64,000 nt of DNA from Spartinivicinus ruber (GTDB taxonomy: Bacteria; Pseudomonadota; Gammaproteobacteria; Pseudomonadales; Zooshikellaceae), in contig NZ_CP048878.1 of assembly GCF_011009015.1 (NCBI RefSeq), forward strand, positions 53,501 to 117,500. The letters are read 5' to 3'. Shown piece after piece: positions 34,178-42,615 of the stretch. Positions within the stretch are counted from its first letter, which is position 1; each line of letters opens with the position of its first letter. A program made the position numbers and the translations under genes. Under the pieces are notes generated by a model, which was not told the DNA's origin, searched no databases, and saw only the letters and a list, made by a program, of their open reading frames with translations.

Positions 34178-36174
34178 AGGGTCGCCATATCCATATCATA
34201 TAAAGCACTGCGTTGTCGGGCTTCGGCTTCCTGTTCACGCTCTTCTAGCTTGGCATTAACCTGCTGGGCAATTTCTTCAGCGGATAGGCCTGTTGCCCCC
34301 TGAATTGTGATCGGTGCATTGATGTGGGTGGTAGCATTCATGTTTTTTTGTTGGTTGATTTGCTGCAGCCGCCTTTCGATTTGCTTGGCATTGATGCCTT
34401 GTGTCGCTTGTATCTCGGCTCGGCGTTGTTGCATCCGTTGATTGACTTTGCCTGCAACAGTTTGCTTGTCTTCCTCATCATCACCCGTAAACCAGCGCTT
34501 AATGCCTTTAAGCTTTTCAATGGCGTTATTAATCCATTTAAATTTACTGCGTAGCCAATCAATCGCCGGTTGCCAGATTTTCATCATTAATCCTAAAGGC
34601 GAATAACTTAAAAAGCTTTTGGCAATACCCGTTACACCACCATCAAATGCCTCGTTAATTTTATCCCAAAGGTTACTAAAAAAATCACTGATACCATCCC
34701 AGTTGGAAATGATATAACCAAGCGGCGTGAAGTTGAGAAAGTATTTTTTAATTATTTCAAATGCTTCACTACAAGCATTAGAAATCGAATCAAAGGTATC
34801 CCCTAAAAAAGTAGAAGCCGTACTCCAATTGGTATAAATCAACGTCGCGCCAACAGCAATGAGTTTAATAATTAAGCCAATCGGATTGGCCATCATCGCT
34901 AAGCCCACCGCTTTAATGGCTGGAATTAATGCCATTATGGCCGTACCGGCGGCTAATACCGCTCCCACTAATTTCACCCCAACCAAAGCTGCAACGACAG
35001 CGGCTATATTTTTCCAACCAATGGTAGTCTCGATAAAATGATTTATTTTGCCAGCGACAGTAATAACCATTGAACCCAGGTTCCACATAAAGCGACCCAC
35101 ATTCACTAAGGAATCCGCCATGTGGATTAGTAGTTGATTAAAGCGAGCACCGTATTTTTCATGAAAGGCTTTAAACTTAATCATCATACGGGTAACCAAG
35201 GGCATAAACTTAGCGCCAAAGGATTTACTGACACTGCCAATGATTTGTTTAAAGTCTAAAAACGCATCCTGAAAATCCTCGGCATTTTTAGCATCTTCTT
35301 TAGAAATTATATTACCGGTGGCTCTGGCATCTTTTCTTAATGCTTCTAAGCCTGCTTTTCCGCCATTCAACATATTCACCAGCCCAACACCTTCGGTATC
35401 GAATAACTTCATGGCTAGGCGTACACGATCCGCTTTATTGGGGATATGCTTCATTGCTTCTGAGATTTGCTCAAACTGCTCTTCAGGTTTCAGCGAGTTT
35501 AGCCACTTAGCATCCAGCCCTAGTTCTTTGAGTGCTTTACCGGTTTTACCAATCCCAGCAGCGGCTTCCGACACCCGTCGTACCATCCGTTGTGAGGCGG
35601 TATTAAACTGTGCTGTTGATACCCCAGAACGCTCAGCGGCATATTGATACTCTTGAAGTCCTTCAACAGTAAATCCCAATTTGGCGGCATGTTTGGCAAT
35701 TGGGTCACCTCGATCCGCCGTGGATTTTACCATGGCTAACAGTCCACCCGCTGCCCCGGCTAAGCCTCCAGCAGCCCATTTACCGGCAGTTTTTAACTGG
35801 CCAAGCCGTCGCATCCCTGATTGCTGAAGTCCTTGAAAACGAGCAGTACGCTGCAACTGTCGCTGGGTGCGGGCCAGGTTATTTAAATTCACCCCATAGC
35901 GTTGTGCAGAGCGAGAAGCACGCGATAAGGATTGCTCAGTACGCCGAATCGCATTGGCTAACTGTTGATTACTTCCCCCGGCTTGTTGCTGTTGCCGACG
36001 TAATTGAGCCAAGCGTTGGCGATACCGATCTACCTGTCGTACAGCGGCCAGCTTTTTATTGGTTTCCCGGTAGGCTTTACCTAATTTACTGGTAGCAGAT
36101 TCGGTTTTTTTAAAGCTTTTCGCCAGCGACTTATCAATATAAGCGCCGATAGCAATGTTGAGTTTATTCGCCAT
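34174..36174 (-). CDS. Tail tape measure protein (gpT-like)
   Basis: 666 residues; length sets the tail length. The N-terminus is a coiled, Gln/Arg-rich region (DRYRQRLAQLRRQQQQ, then RRTEQSLSRASRSAQRYGV). A conserved tape-measure core begins near residue 155 (DRGDPIAKHAAKLGFTVEGL QEYQYAAERSGVS in two parts). Central membrane-like stretches (KLVGAVLAAGTAIMALIPAI, GLAMMANPIGLIIKLIAVGA) are typical of the family. The C-terminus is again coiled and Glu/Gln-rich. GAAGAG precedes the ATG. It overlaps gpU by 4 bases. Confidence 0.9.
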   Translation of the reverse strand: MANKLNIAIGAYIDKSLAKSFKKTESATSKLGKAYRETNKKLAAVRQVDRYRQRLAQLRRQQQQAGGSNQQLANAIRRTEQSLSRASRSAQRYGVNLNNLARTQRQLQRTARFQGLQQSGMRRLGQLKTAGKWAAGGLAGAAGGLLAMVKSTADRGDPIAKHAAKLGFTVEGLQEYQYAAERSGVSTAQFNTASQRMVRRVSEAAAGIGKTGKALKELGLDAKWLNSLKPEEQFEQISEAMKHIPNKADRVRLAMKLFDTEGVGLVNMLNGGKAGLEALRKDARATGNIISKEDAKNAEDFQDAFLDFKQIIGSVSKSFGAKFMPLVTRMMIKFKAFHEKYGARFNQLLIHMADSLVNVGRFMWNLGSMVITVAGKINHFIETTIGWKNIAAVVAALVGVKLVGAVLAAGTAIMALIPAIKAVGLAMMANPIGLIIKLIAVGATLIYTNWSTASTFLGDTFDSISNACSEAFEIIKKYFLNFTPLGYIISNWDGISDFFSNLWDKINEAFDGGVTGIAKSFLSYSPLGLMMKIWQPAIDWLRSKFKWINNAIEKLKGIKRWFTGDDEEDKQTVAGKVNQRMQQRRAEIQATQGINAKQIERRLQQINQQKNMNATTHINAPITIQGATGLSAEEIAQQVNAKLEEREQEAEARQRSALYDMDMATL

Positions 36175-36302
36175 ATACTCTTCGTGAATAATTTTTAGGG
36201 TTTGTTATCTGCATTCTTCAGCTCAGTCACTTATTTTTTATAAGCGCCTTCGCTTCATCATTTGATGCCGCCCCTAAAAACGATTCCCTTTGATTATCAT
36301 GG

Positions 36303-36443
36303 TTATTGTTTAGGAAGGGATTGATACCAATCAAGCAGGTCGTCGAGGTCCATGTCTAACAGCTCTGACAATGGGGTGCCTCTCAAGTAATAAGACAGGT
36401 TTAGGCAGATTTGCTGGACCGATCGCCAGTCGAGTCTAAAAAA
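36303..36443 (-). CDS. gpE' extension reached by -1 frameshift
   Basis: In the -1 frame, from the slip site at 36437-36443 to the TAA at 36303-36305, the sequence encodes DWRSVQQICLNLSYYLRGTP then LSELLDMDLDDLLDWYQSLP. This matches the P2 gpE' family, with its D-L-hydrophobic-W-Y tail. It has no convincing start of its own and is expected only as a gpE-E' fusion. Such fusions chaperone the tape measure in P2-like and lambda-like tails. Confidence 0.75.
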   Translation of the reverse strand, partial: FFRLDWRSVQQICLNLSYYLRGTPLSELLDMDLDDLLDWYQSLPKQ

Positions 36444-36673
36444 CCAGCCACCACCTCATTCAAGCGTTGAAAGTCTGCAGCGTCCAGCTCTTCTATGGTG
36501 TTAATATCCAAGCCGGATAAATCCGCAATCATATGAATGCTTTGACTAATTTCACCGCCACCGCGTTTTTCAATGTTTTTCATGTCTTTGGTTTTAGGGC
36601 GGCGTAAAGTAACTTCGTTAATGACTTCGCCATTGATTTCGATCGGGTAATGTAAAGTAATATTTTCGCTCAT
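36401..36673 (-). CDS. Tail assembly chaperone gpE-like
   Basis: 90 residues: NGEVINEVTLRRPKTKDMKN, EISQSIHMIADLSGLDINTI and EELDAADFQRLNEVVAGFLD place it in the phage P2 gpE / Mu gp41 tail-assembly family. It lies between the tail tube (FII) and tape measure genes, the conserved site. Near its 3' end is the slippery heptamer T TTT TTA followed by the E' frame. Confidence 0.88.
   Translation of the reverse strand: MSENITLHYPIEINGEVINEVTLRRPKTKDMKNIEKRGGGEISQSIHMIADLSGLDINTIEELDAADFQRLNEVVAGFLDSTGDRSSKSA
36437..36443 (-). promoter_or_regulatory. Ribosomal -1 frameshift site (T TTT TTA)
   Basis: The mRNA reads GGT TTT TTA GAC in the gpE frame, an X XXY YYZ heptamer (T TTT TTA). Slipping back one base gives TTT TTT AGA CTC GAC TGG, entering the E' frame, which stays open for about 45 codons. 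P2 uses T TTT TTG at the same place. Confidence 0.75.
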
Positions 36674-36733
36674 GGTGTACCTATTGTGTTGTGTGTTTGT
36701 TTGCTTGTTAGCTGGTTGAGATAGCTGTTTTTT

Positions 36734-37237
36734 TTATAAGCCTAATAATTCACGAATATTCTGCATGTGGTCAGTACCTTCCACGTTACGCACATGGTTA
36801 ACCACATCAATCTCATAAATCAGCTGGTTGTTAATGGTGAGTTTGTAGTAATCCAGTTTGAGGGTGGCGGTTAAGCTGGATAATTCCGCTTGTTTCCACT
36901 CCCCAAAATCCAGTTCACTGACTAAACCCCGGCAAACCGCATCAATCCCTTGTTCACCCTGGCCAGGATTGCGCAGGACGCCTTTTATATTAAATGGCAC
37001 CTGTTTGCCTTTTTGGAAACCAAAATGCTTAAGGACGTCGGTATTACAGTCGTCGATGGTAAAACTCAGCTCCATGGCTTCCATCCCCAAATCCAAATGG
37101 GTTACCCCATCCATACCACCGCCTCTAAACTCTTCAGTTTTAAGGGTAAGCTTGGGCAAGGTAATGGATTGAACCCGTCCCGCTTGGCTGGCCCCATCAA
37201 TAAATAACGTGGCATAAGCGACGTGATTAGCGTGCAT
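36734..37237 (-). CDS. Contractile tail tube protein (FII-like)
   Basis: 167 residues of the P2 FII family. Conserved blocks: VTLPKLTLKTEEFRGGGMDG in the first half, MEAMELSFTIDDCNTDVLKH, KGVLRNPGQGEQGIDAVCRG and KLDYYKLTINNQLIYEIDVV near the end. It polymerises into the inner tube. The start overlaps the 3' end of the sheath gene by 11 bases, and E follows. Confidence 0.93.
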   Translation of the reverse strand: MHANHVAYATLFIDGASQAGRVQSITLPKLTLKTEEFRGGGMDGVTHLDLGMEAMELSFTIDDCNTDVLKHFGFQKGKQVPFNIKGVLRNPGQGEQGIDAVCRGLVSELDFGEWKQAELSSLTATLKLDYYKLTINNQLIYEIDVVNHVRNVEGTDHMQNIRELLGL

Positions 37238-38387
37238 TAAACACCTCCTTAAAATAATCGTCGGTTAAGGTGGCATTAAAGGTGATGTGTTCCGCTGGTG
37301 CCGGTGGGGTAAAATCAAAATTAAAATACACCTTACCATCCGCTAAGGCGTCAGGGGTATTTAATTCGGGATCAGCCCAGCAAGTGCCACCTAAAATGGC
37401 CCCGATATTTTTTAACCGACGTAGATAATTATTTACCCCTTCAGTGACATCAGCGATGTAGTTTTTCGTGATATTACGATCCACCGCCCACAGGTGTGCC
37501 CGTTGCAGTGAGTCATAAATAATTTCGGCGGTACGCACCACACTGACAAACGCCCATTTCGGATCACCACTACAGGTCCGGTTACCCCAGAGACGGTAGC
37601 CGTCTTCTTGAATAATGGTGGTGACTTCTTCGCTATTTAAATAATTCGCCCGGCAGTTTTTATCCCCCAATTTAAAATCAATCGGTCGGGCCGTACCTAA
37701 AATGCCATTAATTAATTTATTCGAAGGCGAATGCCAGAAACCCTGGTCATTATCGATTTTGGCCATTAATCCCGCCACGCGGGCGGAAGCCGGTTCAATC
37801 ACGATCTTGCTTTGCTCAGTACTCCACACTTTTACCCACGGATCAATCAAATAGGCATAACGGGCACCAAACTTTTTACGGTAGTTAATCGCGTCTTCAC
37901 CCGTTTTATTGGGGCCATCAATAATAGCAATTCCACCTAACCGCTCAGCTGTGGATACCATCGCTTTACCAGCGGCTTCCTGGTGCGAATAACCAGGGGC
38001 AATGATTAAGCGTGGTTCGACATGTACCGTGCTTTTAGCATCGAGCAATGCATATATACCGGTATTGGGCTCCCCCTGCTGGCCAATAATGGCGTTTAAC
38101 TGTTTGGCTTCATCGGCATCATGTTTCACTCGAATGAGCACGACCATCGCCCCAATCTGATCAAAAATACCTTGCAAGGCTGTAGGTAACGTCCCTTGCT
38201 TACCCAGTGCTTTCGCTTTTTTTAAGCTGCCCGCTAATAAAATCGGTGTGTCATAAGGGAAAACGTCGTCTTTAGCCTCGGGGGCTGTGCCGACTAAACC
38301 AATCACACTGCTTTTAACGGTTCGTATTGGGCGTGGGCCGCTGTCAATTTCAACGACCTCGACGCCATGGAGAAATTCTTCAGGCAT
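37227..38387 (-). CDS. Contractile tail sheath protein (FI-like)
   Basis: 386 residues of the P2 FI/Mu L sheath family. Typical are the N-terminus EEFLHGVEVVEIDSGPRPIR TVKSSVIGLVGTAPE (in two parts), the central WVKVWSTEQSKIVIEPASAR VAGLMAKIDNDQGFWHSPSN and the C-terminal AIDRNITKN-like AVDRNITKNYIADVTEGVNN. The protein forms the contracting outer sheath. Next gene downstream is the tube, upstream a fibre-region gene. Confidence 0.93.
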   Translation of the reverse strand: MPEEFLHGVEVVEIDSGPRPIRTVKSSVIGLVGTAPEAKDDVFPYDTPILLAGSLKKAKALGKQGTLPTALQGIFDQIGAMVVLIRVKHDADEAKQLNAIIGQQGEPNTGIYALLDAKSTVHVEPRLIIAPGYSHQEAAGKAMVSTAERLGGIAIIDGPNKTGEDAINYRKKFGARYAYLIDPWVKVWSTEQSKIVIEPASARVAGLMAKIDNDQGFWHSPSNKLINGILGTARPIDFKLGDKNCRANYLNSEEVTTIIQEDGYRLWGNRTCSGDPKWAFVSVVRTAEIIYDSLQRAHLWAVDRNITKNYIADVTEGVNNYLRRLKNIGAILGGTCWADPELNTPDALADGKVYFNFDFTPPAPAEHITFNATLTDDYFKEVFNAR

Positions 38388-38451
38388 GGGGTTTCCTTTT
38401 TGGGGCGAATAAATAGAGTGGGATTAAAAATGAGGGAAATGAGATGACTAA

Positions 38452-39222
38452 TTATGATCGTTCGATTGCGCGTCGATTTTCTCGATCCATGTTAGGGACG
38501 GGGTCCGTATCAAAAGGGTTTTCGCCATGCATGGAAGGATAATAACCCCAAAGTGGCTTATCTCGATCCAGTGGCACATAGCCTGTCACTACAGCAGGCC
38601 AGAAAAATAACACTTCACCTGCCGGAGAATACACATAAGGGTGGGCATGAAAATATAAGCCAGGCTGGCTTTCATAGTTTGCACCGCATACCCCCCACTC
38701 ATGGTTAACCCCATTAAGCCAGGTACTTCGGATATCACCCGAGATTAATTTTGCATAACTACCAGCAGTGACAGGAACAGAACGGTTCGCGGGAATAATG
38801 GGCCAAATACAGTTGCTGTTATGTTTCTCTTGATCATAGCCACTCCACACCATTCGTAAAATACGAATCTTCGGCTGAAAAAACGTATGGCCTTTTAACC
38901 CCATACACGTCAGTATTTCTTTTTCCTCGTTATCGCGTTGTTCCCAATCAATGCCTGTTTTAATTTCTCGATATAATGACACGTCAATGGAAAATGCTTT
39001 ACTTTTATCAAACCCATCTAACATTTTATCGACTAAATTACCAAACTGATTTTTAGATTGTCGGTAAAAGGGTCTTTCTTTACGCGCCTCCAACATAAAA
39101 GTATTAAATCTCGCTTCAGCGGCTTTCAGTTGCTGATTAATATCATGGATTTTATTTTGCACGACTTCTGTCAGTTGATTGCTGGCTTGAACCGCATCGG
39201 CTAAGCGTTGTTCGATTGTCAT
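38452..39222 (-). CDS. Tail-fibre-region protein, unknown function
   Basis: 256 residues. A helical N-terminus (QRLADAVQASNQLTEVVQNK IHDINQQLKAAEARFNTF) leads into a compact domain rich in Trp, Tyr and His (NHEWGVCGANYESQPGLYFH, AHPYVYSPAGEVLFFWPAVV). The place, just downstream of the tail-collar gene and before the sheath, is where P2 relatives keep distal fibre or fibre-assembly genes, so it is probably a receptor-binding or fibre-tip protein. Its ATG overlaps the preceding stop by one base. I do not recognise the domain. Confidence 0.6.
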   Translation of the reverse strand: MTIEQRLADAVQASNQLTEVVQNKIHDINQQLKAAEARFNTFMLEARKERPFYRQSKNQFGNLVDKMLDGFDKSKAFSIDVSLYREIKTGIDWEQRDNEEKEILTCMGLKGHTFFQPKIRILRMVWSGYDQEKHNSNCIWPIIPANRSVPVTAGSYAKLISGDIRSTWLNGVNHEWGVCGANYESQPGLYFHAHPYVYSPAGEVLFFWPAVVTGYVPLDRDKPLWGYYPSMHGENPFDTDPVPNMDRENRRAIERS

Positions 39223-39752
39223 TATTTCCTCACTGTTTTTTCGTGTTGATTCAATGCAAATAATAATTCCAGGTGACGGCGCATTTGATCCATTTGCGCC
39301 TGACTCAACATGGCAAACTGTTCTAAAAATAAGGCAATAGCAATATCTGCCCCTTGGTCATTGACAGTAATGGCATCGACAGGCATGCCACTTAACATAA
39401 AATCGGTAGAAAAAAAACAAGGCGCGCTGGCGGTTTTATATTGCAAGGCTTTCTCTAACGATGACCAAACGGCTAATAAAGTGCCATCCTCTAAAAATAT
39501 GCCAAACTCTCTAATCCAAAACTCTGAGTCGCCATCAGCGATGGCACTTAAAATAATATGGTTTTTTCCCGCCCGCTCGCTTTTTGAAATAGGGAGTCTC
39601 AGTTGTTCACTTTTTAATTGCGTTTGTTTGGCATCAGGTAGGTAACTCCCATCACCCAATGCAATTTCGGCAATGGTGGCTTGTAAGCCGTCATTGTTGG
39701 CATTGAATATGGCCTGCAAGCCGACATCAGTAATCATAGGATTAATTTGCAT
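39222..39752 (-). CDS. Tail-collar fibre protein (gpH N-terminal-like)
   Basis: 176 residues from ATG at 39752, with AGGA 6 bases upstream. The N-terminal domain MITDVGLQAIFNANNDGLQA TIAEIALGDGSYLPD (in two parts) and the SEFWIREFGIFLEDGTLLAV WSS block belong to the phage tail-collar fibre (DUF3751) family, which attaches fibres to the baseplate. Most fibre proteins of the family are longer; here the fibre appears short, with the next gene perhaps supplying the distal part. It follows gpI by 8 bases. Confidence 0.8.
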   Translation of the reverse strand: MQINPMITDVGLQAIFNANNDGLQATIAEIALGDGSYLPDAKQTQLKSEQLRLPISKSERAGKNHIILSAIADGDSEFWIREFGIFLEDGTLLAVWSSLEKALQYKTASAPCFFSTDFMLSGMPVDAITVNDQGADIAIALFLEQFAMLSQAQMDQMRRHLELLFALNQHEKTVRK

Positions 39753-39760
39753 GGTTTTTC

Positions 39761-40372
39761 CTATACACGAATAATGGTCAATGGCCGTACAACCGCCGTC
39801 GCACAAATGCCCAGCGTGTTTTGCTGTTCAACACGACCCACACTGGTGACTCTGATGCTGTTGATATTCCGAGTCACACAACCAGCGGCGATACCAGTAT
39901 TAAACTTAGCCCCCAGCTGAAAACTAAAATGACTGCGTACATTCTTAGTGCGTTGAATCGTGGTTTGGATTTGCTCAATTAATTTTTTATTTAAAATATC
40001 GCCATCGGTATTTAAATTATCATTAGCATAAGCGGTGACTTGGAAAGTAAAGGGCTCACCATGGTATTCAAACCATTCTTTAATTTCAGTTTGCACATTT
40101 AAGGCATCTAATGCTTTTTTGAGTGCTCCTCTTGTGCCTTTAATGCGATGCACCACCACACTATTGGCAATAGTTTGTCGTTTTACATACTCAGGCCAGT
40201 CTGGATTCCAGACATCCACCGATAACGCCCAGGCCAACCAGGGTAAACAATTGGCCGGGCACGTATCAGGATGCCAGACGTGATTAGGGTAAGCCGGTAT
40301 GTCACTCATACGACGAGTGCTATCAGCTAACCCTTCCTCTAATAGGCTGGCGTTATTGGGTAATAAACTCAT
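39761..40372 (-). CDS. Baseplate protein gpI-like
   Basis: 203 residues of the P2 gpI family, a wedge component. PNNASLLEEGLADSTRRMSD IPAY, then PANCLPWLAWALSVDVWNPD WPEYVKRQTI and HRIKGTRGALKKALDAL are diagnostic. It is between J and the fibre gene, the same place as in P2. Confidence 0.9.
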   Translation of the reverse strand: MSLLPNNASLLEEGLADSTRRMSDIPAYPNHVWHPDTCPANCLPWLAWALSVDVWNPDWPEYVKRQTIANSVVVHRIKGTRGALKKALDALNVQTEIKEWFEYHGEPFTFQVTAYANDNLNTDGDILNKKLIEQIQTTIQRTKNVRSHFSFQLGAKFNTGIAAGCVTRNINSIRVTSVGRVEQQNTLGICATAVVRPLTIIRV

Positions 40373-40399
40373 TAGAATAAGTAGAATAAAATGAATTGT

Positions 40400-41296
40400 T
40401 TACGCGAGGTGAATAGCAATCGATGTGGCTTTAGGGGCTTGAAAAACTTTGGCTTGAATATCGGCTATGGGTGACAGCAATTCTACGCGGGTAACGCCTC
40501 CCATATGGAGCGCATCATAAATACCCGAAAGTGCCACGGTTTTACCGAGTTTATAGCACTGCTCAACATATCCATTTAAGGCAGCCGTTGCCGTATCCAT
40601 AATGGTTTTAGAAGACGGCCCTTGTTGTACATGTAGCTTGGCATTAATGGCATAGTCGATAGTTTCCGCCGCTTGCACGTTAATATGATCGGTTAATGGC
40701 CTGACATCTTCGTCATTTAATGCGGTTAACAACGCCTGTTTTATTTCATCGTCCGGTGCCATATCGGCTTCATCGGCTAAGGATCGCCGTAAAAAAGTAA
40801 CGATGACTTCGCCTGGCTGATCAGAATACACCGACACATCGGCAATTTGATCATGGGCATTATGCGAGTGAGCTAAATAAGCACCAACCGGACCAGCGGT
40901 TGAATAGCCTTCGGGGCCTAATTGAATACGACGACGAAAGTCTTCATCTGATTCCATCACAGCAGGTGTGGGTGGCACTTGATTATCATCAGCCGGTTTA
41001 ATGACTTTACGCTTAACGCCGTAATTCGCACCCAAATGATCTAAATCCGAACCTTGCGCATAAGCTAACATGACGGCTTTAGTCCGCTCATTAAATTGCT
41101 GGCACTTCAACATTTCACGATAAGCGCAAACTTCTAGAATCTTCATGGCCGGGTCAGATTCGACCAAGGCGGTAAAGCTGCTATCGCGCTTTTGTAAATC
41201 GGCCAGCATGGAAGCGAGGATTTCCTCGTAATCAATCGGCTCGATCACATCCGGTGCAGGTAATTGTGATAAATCAATGGCGGTAAATTCGCTCAT
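40400..41296 (-). CDS. Baseplate protein gpJ-like
   Basis: 298 residues of the baseplate J-like family. Typical parts are DLSQLPAPDVIEPIDYEEIL, MKILEVCAYREMLKCQQFNE, YAQGSDLDHLGANYGVKR and EDFRRRIQLGPEGYSTAGPV. It overlaps W by 4 bases. J joins W and I to form the wedge. Confidence 0.93.
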   Translation of the reverse strand: MSEFTAIDLSQLPAPDVIEPIDYEEILASMLADLQKRDSSFTALVESDPAMKILEVCAYREMLKCQQFNERTKAVMLAYAQGSDLDHLGANYGVKRKVIKPADDNQVPPTPAVMESDEDFRRRIQLGPEGYSTAGPVGAYLAHSHNAHDQIADVSVYSDQPGEVIVTFLRRSLADEADMAPDDEIKQALLTALNDEDVRPLTDHINVQAAETIDYAINAKLHVQQGPSSKTIMDTATAALNGYVEQCYKLGKTVALSGIYDALHMGGVTRVELLSPIADIQAKVFQAPKATSIAIHLA

Positions 41297-41628
41297 ACAA
41301 TGATGCCATCCAAGGTAATGGGTTTGCCTTCGGGTAAATAAATCCCTTCTAACGCAATCAATAACTCGCCAGGTTCACCACGAAACGCTTGCACCTTGGT
41401 AACCTTTAAACGGGGTTCCCAACGGATTAAGGCTTCAGCAGTCGCTGCATAGATTTCCACTAACCACTGACCATTCATGGGGCGATCCACTAATTCAGGT
41501 AAACGACTGCCATAATCACGCCGCATTAGTCTTGTTCCAATACGGGTGGTCAGAATGTCAGTGATGGATTGGCGGAGATGATCGAGGTTAGAAAGGGATT
41601 TACCGGTTTGTCGGTGAGTGCCTTTCAT
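41293..41628 (-). CDS. Baseplate protein gpW-like (gp25 family)
   Basis: 111 residues related to T4 gp25. LDHLRQSITDILTTRIGTRL MRRDYGSRLPELVD and LIALEGIYLPEG are family motifs, including the gp25-like R-x-x-x-P-x-x-G-S-R-type element. It is co-translated with J through a 4-base overlap. A small membrane gene separates it from V, where P2 has none. Confidence 0.9.
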   Translation of the reverse strand: MKGTHRQTGKSLSNLDHLRQSITDILTTRIGTRLMRRDYGSRLPELVDRPMNGQWLVEIYAATAEALIRWEPRLKVTKVQAFRGEPGELLIALEGIYLPEGKPITLDGIIV

Positions 41629-41698
41629 GTGGTATGAGGTTTTCTATTTTAATTAAATTTAAAGTGATTAGTTATAATAACTGAACAAACCATAGGGT

Positions 41699-41956
41699 TT
41701 ATTCATTCTCTTGTTTAACTTTTTCTAAGTTATTTTCATAGAAGTCCGTTAGCAGACCCAAGCTAATACCGATAAACCAACCAGCAATTATCATCAAAAA
41801 AAAGTGACTCAAAATACCAGTTCCACTTAAGCCAACACTTGAACCAAAAAAGGTAGATAGAAGTGCTATACTTGCGCCAATACCTCCATCTATTAAGGTT
41901 CGAGTACTCATTAATTCGAGCGCTTGATTAAAAAGGCTTAGTTTATTTTTTTTCAC
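41699..41956 (-). CDS. Small membrane protein inserted between V and W
   Basis: 85 residues, GTG start with AGGAAGG 7 bases upstream. Two hydrophobic segments (GASIALLSTFFGSSVGLSGT and ILSHFFLMIIAGWFIGISLG) and charged ends. It breaks the usual V-W gene pair and is on the same strand as the tail operon. It may be cargo, for example a membrane protein for superinfection exclusion, but nothing in the sequence proves that. Confidence 0.55.
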   Translation of the reverse strand: MKKNKLSLFNQALELMSTRTLIDGGIGASIALLSTFFGSSVGLSGTGILSHFFLMIIAGWFIGISLGLLTDFYENNLEKVKQENE

Positions 41957-42042
41957 GATATGCCTTCCTTACAACTTAATTACAGTACTATCAGGTATAG
42001 CTAATATCTACATTAGTGTCGATTATTAAATATGGAAAAAAG

Positions 42043-42615
42043 TTACTGATTGTTACCCGTCGGCACAGCTGTGCTGTGGCCGACAACATCATGTTTGTGT
42101 CCGTTATAAATATCCCGATCTCCCTGCATACTTCGCGTGTGGTCGGTTATTTCTTGGGTCGCTTTAATATTTCCCTCAACCAATAAATCACCTACAAAAT
42201 GAATACCTTCGGGACTAATTAATTTGGTATTACCTGCACCAGTTAACTCAATAATTAATTCATCACTGCCTCGGTGGTAGCTAAAACGGGCATGATTTTT
42301 AAACTGCCACACGGACTCATCAGGATCATGGCTAGGGGATGGGTGTTTGTTTTGATAGACAGCCGGTAACACAAAACCATTGGCTAATTCGCCACTGGGG
42401 GATAACACAATGACTTGCTCCCCCACTTCTGGTGCCCACCAGCTTTGGTCATGGCCTGCTCTGGTGGTTAACCAAGGTAACCAACCAGAGGTTAGTTGAT
42501 CGATTTGCACCCTGACGCGGGTCCGTTGGTGATCGACTTGGTAAATGGTGCCAGGGCGAATTAAGTTAACTAAAAGCCGGTAAAGCTCATTAACGCGAAA
42601 CAACTCGGTAGTCAT
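42043..42615 (-). CDS. Baseplate spike protein gpV-like
   Basis: 190 residues from ATG at 42615. The OB-fold start (RVNELYRLLVNLIRPGTIYQ VDHQRTRVRVQ) and WLPWLTTRAGHDQSWWAPEV GEQVIVLSPSGEL are typical of P2 gpV/Mu gp45 spikes. The C-terminal beta region ends in a histidine-containing tail (DIYNGHKHDVVGHSTAVPTG) as in iron-tipped spikes. The start lies inside the 3' end of the gene upstream. Confidence 0.88.
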   Translation of the reverse strand: MTTELFRVNELYRLLVNLIRPGTIYQVDHQRTRVRVQIDQLTSGWLPWLTTRAGHDQSWWAPEVGEQVIVLSPSGELANGFVLPAVYQNKHPSPSHDPDESVWQFKNHARFSYHRGSDELIIELTGAGNTKLISPEGIHFVGDLLVEGNIKATQEITDHTRSMQGDRDIYNGHKHDVVGHSTAVPTGNNQ

